Part shown: positions 63,073 through 64,000 of the stretch, piece by piece
Position numbering within the stretch: position 1 is the first letter of the stretch
How the letters are laid out: every line of letters begins with the position of its first letter
NCBI GenBank assembly: GCA_947650365.1
Contig: CANTAL010000020.1
Location: forward strand, 682,001 to 746,000
DNA: 64,000 bases
Origin: Chamaelirium japonicum
Lineage: Eukaryota; Streptophyta; Magnoliopsida; Liliales; Melanthiaceae
Direction of reading: 5' to 3'
Position numbers and translations under genes: made by a program
Notes under the pieces: generated by a model
Databases searched by the model: none
Seen by the model: the letters and a program-made list of their open reading frames with translations, nothing else
What the model was told of the DNA's origin: nothing

Positions 63073-64000
63073 TAACCTTGACCGGCTGATTTTAGTCGTT
63101 CGGTCAAACTTGACCGATCGGTCAAAATCAACCAATCGGTCGATTTTCTACTAGATCTGGCAAAAAACTGAGGTTTTTTGCCGATCACCCAAACCTTGAC
63201 CGGCTGATTTTAACCGTTCGGTCAAACATGACCGATCGGTCAAAATCAACCGATCGGTCGATTTCCTACTGGATCTGGCGAAAAACTAAGGTTTTTTGCC
63301 GATCACCCAAACCTTGACCGACTGATTTTAACCGTTCAGTCAAACTTGACCGATCGATCAAAATCAACCGATCGGTCGATTTTCTACTAGATCTGGCAAA
63401 AAACTGAGGTTTTTTGCCGATCACCCAAACCTTGACCGGCTGATTTTAACCGTTCGGTCAAACTTGACCGATCGGTCAAAATCAACCGATCGATCGATTT
63501 CCTACTGGATCTGGCGAAAAACTAAGGTTTTTTACCGATCACCCAAACCTTGACCGGCTGATTTTAACCGTTTGGTCAAACTTGACCGATCGGTCAAAAT
63601 CAACCGATCGATCGATTTTCTACTAGATCTGGCAAAAAACTGAGGTTTTTTGCCGATCACCCAAACCTTGACCGGCTGATTTTAACCGTTCGGTCAAACT
63701 TGACCGATCGGTCAAAATCAACCGATCGGTCGATTTCCTAGTGGATCTGGCGAAAAACTAAGGTTTTTTGCCGATCACCCAAACCTTGACCGGCTGATTT
63801 TCACCGTTCGGTCAAACTTGACCGATCGGTCAAAATCAACCGATCGGTCGATTTTCTACTAGATCTGGCAAAAAACTGAGGTTTTTTGCCGATCATCCAA
63901 ACCTTGACCGGCTGATTTTAACTGTTCGGTCAAACTTGACCGATCGGTCAAAATCAACCGATCGGTCGATTTCCTACAGGATCTGGCAAAAAACTGAGGT
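63073..64000. repeat. 118-bp tandem array inside the retrotransposon, continuing past the window
   Basis: Units begin at 63073, 63191, 63309, 63427, 63545, 63663, 63781 and 63899, exactly 118 bp apart; the last is cut by the window end. Most units carry the perfect 16-bp palindrome TTGACCGATCGGTCAA, a second AACCGATCGGTCGA block, and GGTCAA-AC-TTGACC inverted pairs. Two unit types alternate: type A has CTACTAGATCTGGCAAAAAA and ACTGAGG, type B has CTACTGGATCTGGCGAAAAA and ACTAAGG. The order is A-B-A-B-A-B-A, and the eighth unit is a B/A hybrid, so the real period is 236 bp. Amplified internal repeats of this kind at the 3' side are known in Retand-like Tat elements. Confidence 0.95.

Larger units (their letters stand above)
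52506..64000 (+). mobile_element. Ty3/gypsy LTR retrotransposon, Tat lineage (Retand/Ogre-like), 3' end outside window
   Basis: The order is 5' LTR, primer-binding site, gag, protease, reverse transcriptase, RNase H, second RNase H, integrase, hairpin repeats, antisense gene, 118-bp tandem array. Two RNase H domains in series and an extra antisense gene between pol and the 3' LTR are family hallmarks of plant Tat elements; internal tandem repeats are known in Retand-like members. The element abuts the satellite directly at 52505/52506, with flanking AATGT as the expected 5-bp target site. At least 11.5 kb is present. Six in-frame stops in gag-pol and one in the antisense gene make this a non-autonomous or dead copy. 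Subgroup placement inside Tat is inference. Confidence 0.93.

Noticed and set aside
59234-64000. A 3' LTR within the window
   Set aside because: I looked for the LTR start (TGTGGGTGCAAATTTTGG), the 43-bp repeats and the LTR end downstream and found none; the 118-bp array is still running at 64000.

Overview
The window is plant nuclear DNA, almost certainly from a flowering plant. The first 82% is a tandem satellite array. The rest is one large Ty3/gypsy LTR retrotransposon of the Tat lineage, which is known only from plants. I see no host gene, tRNA or rRNA. The species cannot be named from the sequence.

Positions 1-52505: an uninterrupted satellite with a 23-bp monomer and a recurrent 28-bp variant. 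It is about 65% A+T with two CpGs per monomer. The array changes strand about 58 times, and the switch points fall on short palindromes made from monomer sequence (GGATCC, GAATTC, CGTACG, CATTCG-CGAATG). Locally the monomers form a 120-bp higher-order unit (four 23-mers plus one 28-mer) and a 577-bp unit above that. Larger segments are duplicated at offsets near 4.86, 5.1, 7.4-7.8 and 12.7 kb, and the copies carry their strand switches with them.

Positions 52506-64000: a retrotransposon entered at its 5' LTR. The LTR is 722 bp, bounded by TGTGGG and CCCACA, and holds four GC-rich 43-bp repeats and a TATA box. A primer-binding site and leader follow, then gag, protease, reverse transcriptase, RNase H, a second RNase H, and integrase. 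All of these lie in one reading frame (53390-59233) broken by six in-frame stops and no frameshift, so this copy is dead for its own proteins. Downstream are a set of hairpin repeats (59330-59660), an antisense gene (62634 down to 59855), and a 118-bp tandem array (63073 to the window end). The 3' LTR lies beyond the window.

The most interesting parts are three. The antisense gene resolves into three exons with two GT-AG introns and has its own TATA/G-box promoter-like region. The 118-bp array alternates two unit types and is packed with palindromic TTGACC/GGTCAA motifs. The satellite has the strand-switching architecture described above. Dual RNase H, an antisense extra gene with a Transposase_28-like domain, and an internal tandem array together fit the Tat/Retand-type group. 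The lineage name is family knowledge; the gene order and motifs are read directly.
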